Source of the DNA: Vigna angularis
Lineage: Eukaryota > Streptophyta > Magnoliopsida > Fabales > Fabaceae
Assembly: GCF_016808095.1 (NCBI RefSeq)
Contig: NC_068975.1
Coordinates: forward strand, 2,666,001 to 2,730,000
Length of the DNA: 64,000 nucleotides
Direction: 5' to 3'
Shown here: one piece after another, positions 1 through 14,489 of the stretch
Numbering within the stretch: the first letter of the stretch is position 1
Layout: every line of letters starts with the position of its first letter
Position numbers and translations under genes: made by a program
Notes under the pieces: model-generated
The model's database searches: none
What the model saw: the letters and a program-made list of their open reading frames with translations, nothing else
What the model was told of the DNA's origin: nothing

Positions 1-114
1 TGTTTTTGCCCCTCAGCGGTGATTTTTGCACCTGAAAAGTGCTGCTCAGTGGTATTTTACCGCTCAGCGCCACTCGGTCACACGTTTTCTGCGTTCTGGT
101 TGGTTTTTCAGCAT

Positions 115-197
115 TCTGGTTGACTGGTTGACTTTTCTGGTTGACTGGTTGACTTTTCTGGTTGACTGGTTGACTTTTCTGGTTTCTAGTTGACTTT
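115..197. repeat. 21-bp tandem repeat, about 4 copies
   Basis: Three near-perfect copies of a 21-bp unit (TCTGGTTGACTGGTTGACTTT) start at 115, 136 and 157, with a shorter degenerate fourth copy at 178-197. The surrounding sequence (1-110) is rich in GCTCAGCGC-type motifs and may be part of a retroelement LTR, but I cannot delimit one. The repetitive reading frame on the minus strand is a by-product of the repeat and not a gene. Confidence 0.85.
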
Positions 198-1107
198 TCA
201 GCACTCCAATCATTCGGTATTTCAATTCTTCTTTCAAATCATTCAATTAGCCTACAAAATCAAGGGAATCTTGCATAAAACCATTAAATTCACTTTCAAC
301 TCTCTTATTCTCAAAACTAAAGCAAAAATATGATTTCAAGCTAGTTTCTAAGTCTTAAAGGTTGCTTTTGGTATCAAATTTAAGCATAAAAATAACGGTT
401 TTTCAACCGTTATCAGTTAATTAAAAAATGCTTTTAGTAAAATTGAGAGACAAGGGCATGTGGTAATGTCTAAGAGGACTTTCACATGTATATATGCAAT
501 AAGAAAATATAATGCCATAATGTTGACATTGACTATGCATAGCTTCGTTTATGCAAGCTCAAACAGCGAGTTTTCATTATTTAACGTGTACAAAATGTGG
601 TTCATAGTGCCTCATGAACTTGTGTTGAATATCACTTCTCTCTTGTATTATATGAGTTTATGGATGGTAGATATCAAAAGTTGTCATTTATAAAAACACG
701 CATGCATGTGAGATGCCTAAGCATGTCTATCATTGAAATAGCTATAGCATGAGTGAACCAGAAATGGTTTCACCTGTCATAACAAAAAAAATGTTATTTA
801 GTGGAAGTTTTTGTTTTCGATTTGCAAGAATTTTTACCCTCCACAAAGTAATTTATAGAGAGTTTTCAAACCACCGCAATTTGAGTCGTCACAACCTATT
901 TGCGAGGGTTTTCCACGACCTTGGTATCACATTCAATTTGCGGAGGTTTTTCTATGGAGGGTAAAAACCTCCTCTATTACTGGCTATTATTTTATGGGTT
1001 TTGTGGGAGTTTTTAACCTCCTTTATTTTCAACTATTTGATTACCAAAAATACATATATTTTTTATACTATCTTTTGGGATTAATATATGCTATTCAACT
1101 CATTAGC
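198..1107. other. Intergenic, possible transposon debris
   Basis: No gene is supported here. Between about 830 and 1030 short motifs of the type GCGAGGTTTTT and their complements recur in both orientations, which resembles CACTA subterminal repeats. A similar motif occurs at 55512-55530 beside a CACTA terminus. No termini or target-site duplication could be found for this stretch. Confidence 0.4.
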
Positions 1108-1110
1108 TTG

Positions 1111-2014
1111 CACTAGTATAAAAACAGTGTATAACGTCACACGTTTAACGTCCAACCACTGAATAATCAACGTTAAAAATGATCGGTGGTATTTTTGTAA
1201 ATAAATGCAATTATTAAACGTCGTTTAGAATTGTAATTCGATGTAAAATGATATAAAACGTTTAATGCCCCAGCATTAGACGTCAAAAGGTTAGTGAATT
1301 CAATAAAAATTTGAGCGGGAGATTGAAAATTCATTCACTTTATCTTAGCGTGCGAGACCGTCTTCTCTTCTCAAACTTTTCTCGAACGAAGTTTGATGAC
1401 CATCACATGTAATCTTTCTTTCATTTGATACAAATGCATTTTATGTATGATTTTCGTTTGTTTTGACCGATTATTTTCGTCCTTTTGTCCTTCATAGGCG
1501 CATTATGTTTTCTCTGTCACCGGTGACGACACTTTATTCCAACGAACCCACCTTTTGAAGGTTAGTTTTCGTTTTCGTTTTGAAGAACTTATTTGTTGAA
1601 CTTGTTTGTTATTGTTTGGTTGAAGTTGTTTGTTGTTGTTGTTGTTTGATTGAACTTCTTTGTTGTTGGTTATTGTTGTTTGTTCTTGATACTATGTTCA
1701 TAGTTCTTGCTTTATAAAATACCAAAAACTGGAATTTGTTGTTTCTCTGCTTTTCAGGTTTCATAGAGTTGTAAAATAGTATCTCAATTAATTTAAAAAA
1801 AACAAAAAAAAGTGATTAACGTGGTATAATAACAAAATTCGACGTTTAACGTCGTATATTGACAAAATTCGTATATTGACAAAATTCGACGTTAACTTAA
1901 CGTTGAATTTTTTAAATTTGACATCAATTTAACATCTCCTAATATGAGGTCGTTCACGTATTCGTCGTTAAAAGCCCAAAATATTCGACGTTGTATGCAA
2001 TTTTTGTACTAGTG
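1111..2014. mobile_element. Non-autonomous CACTA (En/Spm-like) element, 904 bp
   Basis: The element starts CACTAGTATAAAAA at 1111 and ends TACTAGTG at 2014, the inverted CACTA terminus. It is flanked by the 3-bp duplication TTG (1108-1110 and 2015-2017). Subterminal motifs of the AACGTC/GACGTT type recur in both orientations near both ends, as expected for transposase-binding repeats of this superfamily. No transposase reading frame is present, so it would depend on an autonomous relative. Confidence 0.88.
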
Positions 2015-2017
2015 TTG

Positions 2018-2448
2018 CTAAAATATTAATAAAAAATAATAAAATATATAAAATTTTAAAATACACAAAAATAATTCAAAATTAATTTTATTGATGATTT
2101 TAAATAATATACATTCATTGACAATTACAATGTAAAAATATAAAAAAAATACATAATGTTTAAATAACATTGAAAGATTGACAAAAAAAAATCTAGCATG
2201 GTCAAAACCTACCAAACTAGTTAAAAACATATAGACTAATGTTGATGACCTAAGCAAAATCCCTAGCACAGATAAAATTTTAACATAAGACCAATAACTC
2301 TACATTTGCTTCCTACGCTGTGAAATAAAACAACTTCACTTCATCAACTACTTCCCTTAAACTCATTCGTCCACCACTACTTTTTTAAAATTCAACAATA
2401 TGTATATGCCCAACAAGTCATTATTAGTAGACTCTCGTGCTTCCATTG
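2018..2448. other. AT-rich intergenic sequence
   Basis: AT-rich stretch between the CACTA element and an LTR-like block. I see no coding potential beyond chance open frames. Confidence 0.5.
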
Positions 2449-3240
2449 TGATGGAAACTCATTTAGGGCATTCCACTCAAAGGAGTATCAACTTAATCTA
2501 AGACTAGGAAAGGGAAGTTGAAAAAGAACTTTTAAAGGCTCTTTCTTGATTTTCTTTCTCAATGTCTTAGAAAGATTCCTCTTTTAATATTATATGGTTG
2601 TTTTGTTTGTAGGATACAATAAAGGCAAGAACCATGACCAACCAATTAGATTTAGGAAAAACACACTTCAAGGAATTAGTACCAGAGTCGCTCAAGCGCC
2701 CTCAAACAAGGGGGGCTCCAGTGCAGATGCACCAAATGGACTTCACAACTCACGTGCGCTTCAGCGTCCTCAGAGGGGGGGCTCCAACGCCAGCGAAGCA
2801 GTCTGAAGCACGTTTTGGCAGAACTGTCCATGTGACCCAGCATGCTTCCCGTGACCCAGCTGACTTGGCCTCCAAGCTCGTCTATTATTTTGAATTTTGG
2901 AGGGAAATTAGCTCATAATTGAGGCCCTTCTTCACCTATAAATAAGAGCGCCTCCCCTTTGTAATTCTTACTTTGGAGTGTAATGAAATGCTGTAAAATT
3001 TGTTCCAGCCTCTTATACTCTTCACAGTCACCTGAGAATTCTGAATTCTCTTCACTCTCCTCTAGCTTTCTTCCTTAGTAGGAAGGCCTTTTGAGCTTGG
3101 AGGCATCATACACAAACCACACATTCATCCAAACTTTCATCAAACACCTTTTATGCATCTATTTCACTACACCAAATCTCATTCGGTTGTGCATCTTTTT
3201 TGGAACTTCTTCTTGAGTGCTTAATGCTAGGATAGGGTTC
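2449..3240 (+). mobile_element. Probable gypsy solo LTR or LTR fragment
   Basis: This block resembles the sequence following the gypsy gag-protease relic at 52802-53700. Both begin TGATG(G/A)(A/C)AACTC, then share in order a segment about rearranged AAGTATCAACTTA-(A/G)ACTAAGACTA, an AAAGGCTCTTTC-like segment, TTGTTTTGTAGG, AATAAAGG, and later CTTCCTT-AGGAAGGC followed by TTGAGGC. The match is diverged and the 3' boundary is uncertain. No gag or pol frame lies next to this copy, so a solo LTR or truncated copy is the simplest reading. Confidence 0.55.
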
Positions 3241-4230
3241 CATCACATTGCTTCTAATCTTTGGTTGATGATACACATGAATTTTTGTGAGATTGTAGGC
3301 ATGATAAACAAGATGAACAGTGGATTCATCATCTATTTTCGAACCTGCAAAGCTGAGATTCTCCATACAAAAAAGATTATTCCATGCCCATTTGCATATC
3401 AAGAACACATCCATTCATATTGCATATTAATAACAGCCTCTAACAAAAATAATATTTCAGCTACATCATATCATATTTACAAGCACACAACCCTTTTCCC
3501 TTCACATAGCCTATATAAATAACCAATTTCCCATAATCCAAAGATTCAACAGGATAACAAATATTCAAACCCGTTTCAAACAGAACACACAAACATGAAC
3601 AAAAGCTTTTACAAACACTTATCACCAATACTAGTAAAACTTCACACAGTCACCAATGACACATCAAATCTGCACGGACTGAACCTGCACATTCAACAAA
3701 ACCAGCTCTTTCTTTCCTTCATCACCCCGCTCTTACCAAAACATTCAATTTAATCATTTATTAACTTTTTTGATCATTATTTGAACATAATAAATTATGA
3801 GTTGACACACATCCAATATATCCAAGACCCTTAAACCATAACTCAAAATCACCCTGAACATCTAAGAAAATTATCGCAACGATAAATAAATTCTAGAAAC
3901 TTAACCTATTTCAGCTTTCACAATTCCTCAGTTTCTTTTATCCAGTACAAAGTATAACTTTGAGAGTTACTTTTAAACAAATCTAGGAAGAGAAAATTTT
4001 GAGAGAACATAACAGTAATACTGGGTTTCCATTTAATTATAATTAGAATCATATTAGGGAGTAAGGTTTTCTTCTAATTATAATTAGGAATTGATTAGGG
4101 TTAGGATTTCCCTTTAATCACTTTTAAATGTGAACTTCTAATCAATTGAACCCTAATTAAATTCCCAAATTCCTATCTACTCTCAAAAAACCCTATTTAG
4201 ATTTCCCCAACTCATGGTTCCTATTCCTCG
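3241..4230. other. Intergenic, no gene seen
   Basis: Low-GC sequence with A/C-rich tracts. Open frames here have no recognisable domain. It may include the end of the LTR-like block before it. Confidence 0.4.
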
Positions 4231-4990
4231 AACAAAAACAAAAGCTTGAGGGGATCTTCAGTCTTGTGCGACAAGCTAGCTAGGGGAGCACCCACCTTCA
4301 TCTTCTCCTTTCCTAGTTTTGGGTTCGTCTTTGGCAGAGAGGGCAGACACTATTCTTCTCTTTTTCTGTGGTATTGTTTTGACTTCACAGGGAGAGAAAG
4401 ACAACCTTCTTCTTCTTATTAATTCTTCCAGGAAGGGGGGCGTGAAACTGGCAGCTCAGACGCGACATCCATCTTTATTGCTAGTTGGCACAACAACGTT
4501 GTCTCTACATCGACGCGAGGGTTTCACTCTCTACGTTCTTCGGCGTCTTTACGACGATGAGAGTCTTCATTCTCCGGCGTATCATAGTGCGAGGATCTCA
4601 TTTTGTGGACATCTTCGTGGTGGCGCATGTCGTTTTGGGTAGGGTTTCGAATTGGGGGATTTTGGGGTTTTATTGCTCACGTTGTGGGTTTTTATTAGTG
4701 GTTGCTATCGCATTTTGGGTGGTCTCTAATTCATCTATGTAGGTTGGCGTTGCACGACAGAGAAGACGCAGGTCACAACGCGATTTGGGGTTCTCGACCT
4801 CGCGGGTGTGGGTGTTCTCCTTCGTTGGGTTGGGTCTGACTTTGGTGGTTTCCACTTTCGAGGCAACCTGCGATTGTGGACATAGGTTCATGAGGAATCG
4901 TGGAGGTTATCGCTAACGTTGGACCTTTTGGGCTAGTTTGGCCTTTGGGCCTGGTTTCAACTGCAGGCCCATAGATACGCATTTGTATTC
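4231..4990. other. GC-richer block of unknown origin
   Basis: This stretch is clearly less AT-rich than its flanks and reads like untranslated leader or LTR sequence, with GGGTTTTGGGG-type and TTGGGC motifs. Both strands have open frames of about 70-107 codons, but none contains a recognisable domain and frames overlap on both strands. I do not assign a gene. Confidence 0.35.
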
Positions 4991-6234
4991 GGAAGGAAGA
5001 AATTGAAAACAGTGCTAAAAATAAAAAAAATAAAAATTTAAATATCTAAACCCAGTATAGGTTAATAGTTTAAAAATAAAATTGGAAATAAGAATTAATT
5101 TGGTTGAAAAGGAAGAAAAACATTATAATAATAGAAATAATAATAAAATAGGTTCCAATAAGTATATGAAGAAATATTTGAATTGTTATATGACTTGTGG
5201 TTAGTTTATATTGGTAAACTATTGTTTGTGGGGATCCACATAAGACTTTATAATTTGTATGTGTATTGTGAATAAGGGGACATAGTTAGTATTTTGTTTG
5301 ACTATTGTATGTGTTTGGTTGACTTTATATGATTGTGAGTTCTTAACACCAATATGTGAAAATGTATTGAATGGGTTACGATTTAATATACTTTTGAGGG
5401 TGAAGTCAAGAATATAAGGGTTTTTTCTGTTAGTAATATATGTATGAGTAGATGGTATATGTAGGAGATTGGGTACAAGAGATAAACCAAGGTCCTTTCA
5501 TGATGATGTTAGGGTTCATGATGATGATGTGCTAGAGACTGTATTGATAAAGATGACATTGATGGTATGGTCATGATATGGCTGATGAGGATGTTGGTGA
5601 CGATCATAGTGTGAAAATGATGATGTTAGTAAGGATAGCGTTGTAGATTAATGTTTGTCATTAAGTTGTGTTTATTTGCTATGTATATATTATATTGTTA
5701 TTGGTTGTGTTAATGGTAGCTTATCCATACTTGTTTGTGCTTGTGTTTATGTTGTGTCTTGCGATGATTGTATGACCTTTGGGGTTATAGGGAGCAAAGG
5801 ATATTGTAAATGTATAGGATGCATGATAGAGACACGAGAGTGGGAAAAAGACTTGACTTATTTAAAGTTCCTTATGTTTAACTTTTTTAATAGTGTATTT
5901 GGGTTTACTTTTATTTCGTTGTTTATTTCATTAATTTCAAAACTATGTAATTGGATAATATTTTTGGTACAGTTAGGACTTTTGTTTTAATTTTGTTTGA
6001 AATATTGAAGTTTTCATTAATACCTTTGTTTTTTTTTGCGATATAACATCTTAATTGTGATTCATGACACCATAAACTAGAACGTTACACAAATTATCTC
6101 CAATGAGGGAAGGACATATGACCACTAACTTTTAGAAATTATCTCCATTCTTAGAATGTCATATGACCACTACTAAAATTGCTATAATCCTCTCGAATGG
6201 AAGCATGATACATACTTTCCACATAGTTTGATGC
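4991..6234. other. Intergenic AT-rich sequence with LTR-like tail
   Basis: AT-rich sequence with a 111-codon chance frame (5655-5990) lacking any recognisable domain. Around 5760-5800, GCGATGATTGTAT followed by AGGAGCAAA-like sequence resembles 54222-54260, which suggests remnants of one repeat family at both places. The similarity is short, so the family is unassigned. Confidence 0.35.
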
Positions 6235-6237
6235 TAA

Positions 6238-7467
6238 CACTAGTAAAAAATTGCATTTTTAACTCGTATATTATGCTTCGGTTTTTTCGGAACCGAAGCG
6301 TATCAGACGCGGTGGCAGGGCTGTAATTTTTAAATCATTATATGCCTCGGTTGCTAAACAATCGGTGTCTAAAAGACATACTGACTCAGTTAACAGAATG
6401 GACCGAGGTATATACCTCAGGTGAAAAAGTTACTGCCTCGGTTAACAGATGGACCGAGGCATATATCTTGGGCTTGGACTGATCCATTTCGAGAAAACCT
6501 AGCAGCTACCTCTTTTTCCTTTTATTTTTCTCACTTCTCTCTCGTTCCAATCTCACTTCTCTCTCATTCCAATCTCCACTTCGAGAAAACCCCGCCGCTG
6601 TCCCTCTCTCGTTCCAATCTCCACTTCGAGAAAACCCCGTCGCTGCCCCGCCGCTGCCTCGCCACTGCCGGGAGCCACCACCACCTCGTTCTGGGCGACG
6701 GCTCGAGTGCAGCTTCTACCTCACCTGCCATTGCGTCTCTGGAGCGAAGAGCAAGCGACCCCGCCGCTACAAGGAGCCACCACCACCTCGCCTGTGCAAG
6801 CGGCCCCGTCTCTGGAGCGGTGGTTGTTGGCGGTGGCTTTTGGCGGTGGCTGTTGGCCGTTCGCAACCTCACGGTGAAGCCGAGGCCAGTCGTCGGACCG
6901 TTGTTGCTCAGCAAAGTCGTCGTTGTTGGCTCCATTTTACGCAGGTGAAGGTGAAGAAGGAGCAGAGCACGGGCTTAAGGATTTTTTCGTTTTTGTGTTT
7001 TCTTTTTTGTATTGTATGATCCTGTTATATTTATGAAAGAATCTGAATATGATTTTAGCCTCTCTGGATATTTTTCTCTCTGGTTGTGAGATTTTGCTCT
7101 CTTTTTCTGGTTGTGGTTTCATAGAGTTTGAGATTGAAAGATGCAATAGAGGAAATGATAATAAAGATGCAACAAAGAAAATGATAATAAGTTAATCTGA
7201 TGGAAGGTGATCTGTTAATGGAGGTCATCGGCCTGGAAAATCGAAAACCACTATACTGCCTCGGTTCAGGTCTCAAACGAGGCAGTAGAATCCAAGATAT
7301 TGACTCGGTTCAGTAGAAACCGAGGCAAAATCCTATCGTTTTTCGACTCGGGTCACAACCGAGGCAAAAAAAGATAAACTTTTTACCTCGTCTGTATATG
7401 CCTCGGTTAGAAAACCGGTGTCTATAACCGAAAATAACCGAGACCATATCCCTTAAGTGTACTAGTG
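6238..7467. mobile_element. Non-autonomous CACTA element, 1230 bp, GCCTCGGTT family
   Basis: The element starts CACTAGTAAAAAATTGC at 6238 and ends GTACTAGTG at 7467, with a TAA duplication at 6235-6237 and 7468-7470. Subterminal copies of GCCTCGGTT and its complement AACCGAGGC crowd both ends. The middle (about 6540-6950) is GC-rich and holds a direct repeat around TCCACTTCGAGAAAACCCCG. That part gives a 175-codon frame (6421-6948) and a 123-codon antisense frame, both low complexity and unlike any protein I recognise. The element lies about 850 bp upstream of the kinase gene. Related ends occur at 19320-19492 and 48395-48520. Confidence 0.9.
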
Positions 7468-7470
7468 TAA

Positions 7471-8231
7471 CTTAAGAAAAAAACCTCTAAACTAATTAAG
7501 CCTTAATACATGTCTAATAAACATACACTATTTGATCGAAAATAATAAATCATACTCAAAGAAACTCCATAATAATCAAGATGACCTGAGAAAAAGAGTT
7601 TATAACCATCTTTCATATAACCTTAACTCTTATTAAAAGTGTTTGAACAAGAAATATATCATCAAGTGTTTTACTTGCAGTAATAACATCTCATCCAATA
7701 CACACCTATATTATAGCTATAAAAATTATTGGTTTAACAAGTTTTATCTGGGTGTTTCTAAGTTTATTATCTTGGATGGGATTGTACAATGTTTTACACG
7801 TGATGAGGTGGAATGAGATTTTTTATATATGGATTATCTTCTAGAATTAATATGATTAATGAATTTTTTTTTTGTAAGAAATAAATAGATACCCATTTAA
7901 TTTTTATTTCCCCTCCGAAAAATTCTCTTCACCCTTGTCTCAATAAACCCTAACCATAACACGTAGTAGACACGCCAAAGACTCCTTCAAAATGCACCCT
8001 CTAACCTTCCTACATTCTCTCTCATTGTCAAACGCCTTCCCCTAATTTCATAAACATTTCTTTCAACTTTCTTTTTTGTTTTTTATTTTCCATTTTCACT
8101 CTTTTTATTTTTATTTTTTATTTTATTATTATTATTATTATTTTGTTTTAGTCATTCCTCTCTCCTAATTAACAATCTATCTTTCAACTCGAAAACCAAT
8201 AATTAATCACCATCCTTCCCATTATTCCTCC
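7471..8231. other. Intergenic region upstream of the kinase gene
   Basis: AT-rich, with a short ATT trinucleotide run near 8125-8145 and pyrimidine-rich tracts toward the gene. It presumably contains the kinase promoter. No other gene is visible. Confidence 0.5.
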
Positions 8232-8239
8232 TTATATAT
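8232..8239 (+). promoter_or_regulatory. Candidate TATA box of the kinase gene
   Basis: TTATATAT lies 82-89 bp before the kinase ATG and is followed by a CT-rich leader, a common plant core-promoter arrangement. The transcription start would be near 8262-8270. This is inferred from position and sequence only. Confidence 0.45.
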
Positions 8240-8320
8240 CTCTCCCTCGCAAACGCACCTTCTCTCTCTCTGTACAAAACTTTTCGAAACTTTTTGGTTT
8301 TGCTCCCTCCGTTCTTCTCC

Positions 8321-11332
<3,012 letters not shown>

Positions 11333-12120
11333 CTCTAAGGGTTGGTCTGTTTCATCCCTGTGGTTTGATTTTTTTGGTGGAGAAGCTGATGGGTGAATGA
11401 AAGAATGATATAGAAAGCATTGCATCATAGCCTTGTTGGTTGGGAGGGATAAAGTTGAGGAATGAATGGGACAAGGGTGGAAACAAAAACGCTGAAAGAA
11501 ACGAGGGAAAGGGGAAGAACTTAAACTAATCTTTGCGAATAGGTTATTATTGGTTGATTAACCATTTTTTTTACTTTTACTTTTTCCTTACATATCAAGG
11601 CTTGTAACATGTCCTGTATTGTATTGCGGCTCGCAAAATTAGGAACCAAAAAAAATGGGTGTTTGATTCTGGATTATCTACTTTTCAATACTAGGCATAA
11701 ATAGTTTGTGCTAGGTTTCATATAGTTTATTGAATTATATATATATTGTTATGGGTAAAAAATAATAAATCCTGCAAGGAAACACTATAAAGGTTGAAAA
11801 CTGCTTATGTATTATACTAAGTAGGAATTTCTTATAATGATAAAGAAGACTATCAAAGTCACATACATCGAGAAAGGAAAGGTAATAAGAAATTTTCCAT
11901 TATGGGCCTAAAAAAACAGAAAAGAAATATTTGAAGTAAATTCTCCTCCTACCTCTCCATAATAAAATGGTTGTATTGAACCTTTCCCACACATAATCCT
12001 TGAGATGTGGATTGCGTGTTTTGATTCTTCTGCATTTTTTCTCATTTGTCCTTTATGTATTTCTACTTGTTACAATGCCTCCGTAATTTTTGAACATAAA
12101 AAAAATAATTATCATTAGAA
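11333..12120. other. Kinase 3' UTR and intergenic
   Basis: Sequence after the kinase stop. A TTGTAACATGTCCTGTATTG stretch near 11605 is a plausible transcript-end region. Nothing else recognisable is present. Confidence 0.4.
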
Positions 12121-12169
12121 CTTCATGTTCAACCTAAGTCTATACAGACCAAAGTTCGAACTGAGTTTG

Positions 12170-12900
12170 AATTGAGTTGACTTAGATCAAAGTTTGAGTC
12201 AAGTAGGGTGAGAACAAACGTCGAATAGACTCAACCAAGATGAACTCAACCAAGATGAAGGTCAAGATGAAATAGTTAAACAGAATGTCATGATGGGTTA
12301 GTATGAGTCGAAGATCGAGATGACCTGGGTCGAATGTCAAGATGAGTTGGCTAGGTTGATGCTTGAGATGGAATGATCTAAACCGAAGGTTGAATCGAGC
12401 TAAAGGTCGGCCTAGTTTGAAGGTCGATAAAGGTTGGTCCAAAATGAAGGTTGAGAACAAGTGTCTTTCGTCAAAGGTCAAGACTGGTTGGTTTGAGTCG
12501 AAAGTTGAGATATGTTGTTGAAGGTCTAAAAGGGCGGGCTGAGGTAGAAGGTCAAGATAGGTTGACCTAGTTTAGAAGACGCGTCGTTTAGAGTCAAATT
12601 TTGAGACAGGTTCACTCGAGCAAAGGATAAGATAGGTCATCCTAAATCGAAAGTTGAGACAATCCGGCCCAAGGCAAAGGTCGATACAAGTTGGTCCCAA
12701 CCAAAGGTCAAGAATGATTGTCTTGGGCTGAAGGCTAAGACATGTTGGATCGAGTATAATGTCGAGACAAGCAAGCCCAAGCTTAAAGTCGAGACAAGCT
12801 TACTCGAGCCAATGAACGAGATGGACCAACTCGAGTTGAAGGTCAAGACGGGCCGGCTTAGGCCGAAGGTCAAGACATACCAACGCAAGTAGAAGGTTGA
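12170..12900. repeat. Degenerate minisatellite, 27-bp unit
   Basis: About 730 bp made of diverged copies of a unit near GAAGGTCGAGACAGGTTGG plus a variable CCCGAGTC-like end. The 27-bp period is clearest at 12837-12895, where three successive units begin GAAGGTC or GAAGGTTGA at 27-bp spacing. Because 27 is a multiple of 3, open frames persist on the minus strand (12182-12481 and 12637-12888) with a nine-residue repeating pattern around STFxLGxP. These frames look like a by-product and not a gene. Confidence 0.75.
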
Positions 12901-13049
12901 TGATATGATGTTTAGAAGTCTTTTAAATTTTCTTGTAATTTTTATCTTTTAATTATATAGGAAATAATTATCCATTTAATTGTATTATATGCATATTAGT
13001 GGGGAAAAAAGTTAGTTAATGAAAATTAATGTTAAATGTAGATGGTATT

Positions 13050-13262
13050 ATTTAATTTATCCTATAAAAGATCATTAGTGCAAAAGAGGTATATAAGATT
13101 AGTTCTTGAGTGCATATTAGATCAGTTCTGTAATCAATCTAATATACGTTGATGTAATATGTCAAGGACATATTAGATCGATTGTACAACCGATCTAATT
13201 TATACGCATATTAGGTCGGCTTTGAAATAACCGATCTAATATATACCTTTAACTAAAAAAAA
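13050..13262. repeat. Inverted CGATCTAAT-type repeats, possible CACTA remnant
   Basis: The motif CATATTAGATCGRTT and its complement AACCGATCTAATATA alternate several times within about 200 bp. This arrangement resembles CACTA subterminal repeats. No terminus or target-site duplication was found, so the origin stays open. Confidence 0.45.
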
Positions 13263-13267
13263 ACAAG

Positions 13268-13945
13268 CATCGTAATCTAATTGGAAGCCTGAGGTATTTG
13301 ACAAACATGAGACCGAATTTGATGTTGAGTGTTGATATCACTATAGAAGGCGTTGAAATGAATTTTGAGGTACGTGAGAGGAACAATATCATTTGAGTTG
13401 TTTTACGTTAAGACTAATGATTATCGACTTAGCAGGTACTCGGACAGTGATTGGTACGAAGACATTGATGAGAAAAAGAGTATGAAGGATTGTGTTTTTT
13501 TCATGGAAAACACGACATTCACTAGCTTTCAAAGAAACAGTCGATAGCGAAACTGTCAACCTATGAGACCGAGTATGTTGCAGCATCTTAGAGTGTGCAT
13601 CATGTTGTTTGGCTCACAAATCTACTGATCATGAGCACACTAGAGATGAAACAAGAAAAGAATATTGTGATTTGAATGGACAACAAGCCGGCCGTTGAGC
13701 TAGGAACAAACCTAGTCAATCATGAAAGTGCAAACACATTAGTGTCTGGTTTCATTTTATTGGAGAAAAAAAATAAAGGAAGAAAGTATGGAGTGAGAAC
13801 ATGTGGAAACTAGAGAGCAAATATCTCACATGTTCACAAAGTCACTCCCTACGGTATTATTCCATTAATGGAACATGTGGGAACTAGAGAGCAAATATCT
13901 CACATGTTCACAAAGTCACTCTTTACGATATTATTCTATTAATAG
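13268..13945 (+). pseudogene. Ty1/copia polymerase relic (RT end to RNase H)
   Basis: Reading + frames gives, in copia order, NLIGSLRYLTNMRP, then RYVRGTISFELFY, YSDSDWYEDIDEKKS (RNase H start), LSTYETEYVAAS, VWLTNLL and finally HVETREQISHMFTKS. A segment between the first two is missing, several stops and frameshifts interrupt the reading, and LTRs were not identified. The last part (13797-13870) is tandemly duplicated at 13871-13944 with a 74-bp period. The copy is dead. Confidence 0.85.
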
Positions 13946-14489
13946 AAAAATTTGATCGAGATGAAAGAAAGAAAAATTTAAGTTAAGGGAGGAGTTTTGT
14001 TATAATAAACTTAATTTTAGGATTTATTAGACAATGAACTTGACTGATAGTGTTTAATATATTAAAAGAGCAAGAGTCACGAAGTTAGTATATTATGTTT
14101 TTATAATTGTGATTATTATAGTGTTGTATTTTGTAATAATTAGAGACCTTATTGCTAGAAGATTAAAGACCAAATGTTTATTAATGTTCATGTTAAATGA
14201 AAACAAACATAAGCAAATTCAGATAATTTTAAATGAATGTCATTTTTCTAGCAGTAACTTCCTATAACCTCTTATTTTGTAACTTTATGAAATGGCTAGC
14301 AGAAATATAAGTACATATAGAAATATAAGTACATATATAAAGAGAGTAATGTTTTTGCATATATGGAGGGTATCATACATACTGATTCTCAAGCCCTAAG
14401 TAACTTTATATAACATTTGTATGTTTACTAAATGGTCCAAGAGCTTAAATATAAATACATATATAAAGAGAGACATCTTATGGAGGGTA
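13946..14489. other. Intergenic, AT-rich
   Basis: AT-rich sequence between the copia relic and the P450 pseudogene. A 17-bp AGAAATATAAGTACATA motif is repeated at 14302 and 14319. No gene is seen. Confidence 0.4.

Noticed and set aside
115..197. CRISPR-like array
   Set aside because: The 21-bp units are directly adjacent without spacers, and the window is eukaryotic.
4319..4982. Overlapping frames in the GC-richer block as possible genes
   Set aside because: Frames overlap on both strands and no domain, splice structure or homology could be recognised.
6421..6948. 175-codon open frame in a GC-rich block
   Set aside because: It lies inside a bounded CACTA element, contains an internal direct repeat, overlaps a 123-codon antisense frame and matches no family I know.
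12182..12888. Two repetitive minus-strand frames resembling a repeat protein
   Set aside because: They read through a degenerate 27-bp minisatellite; the period explains the open frame.
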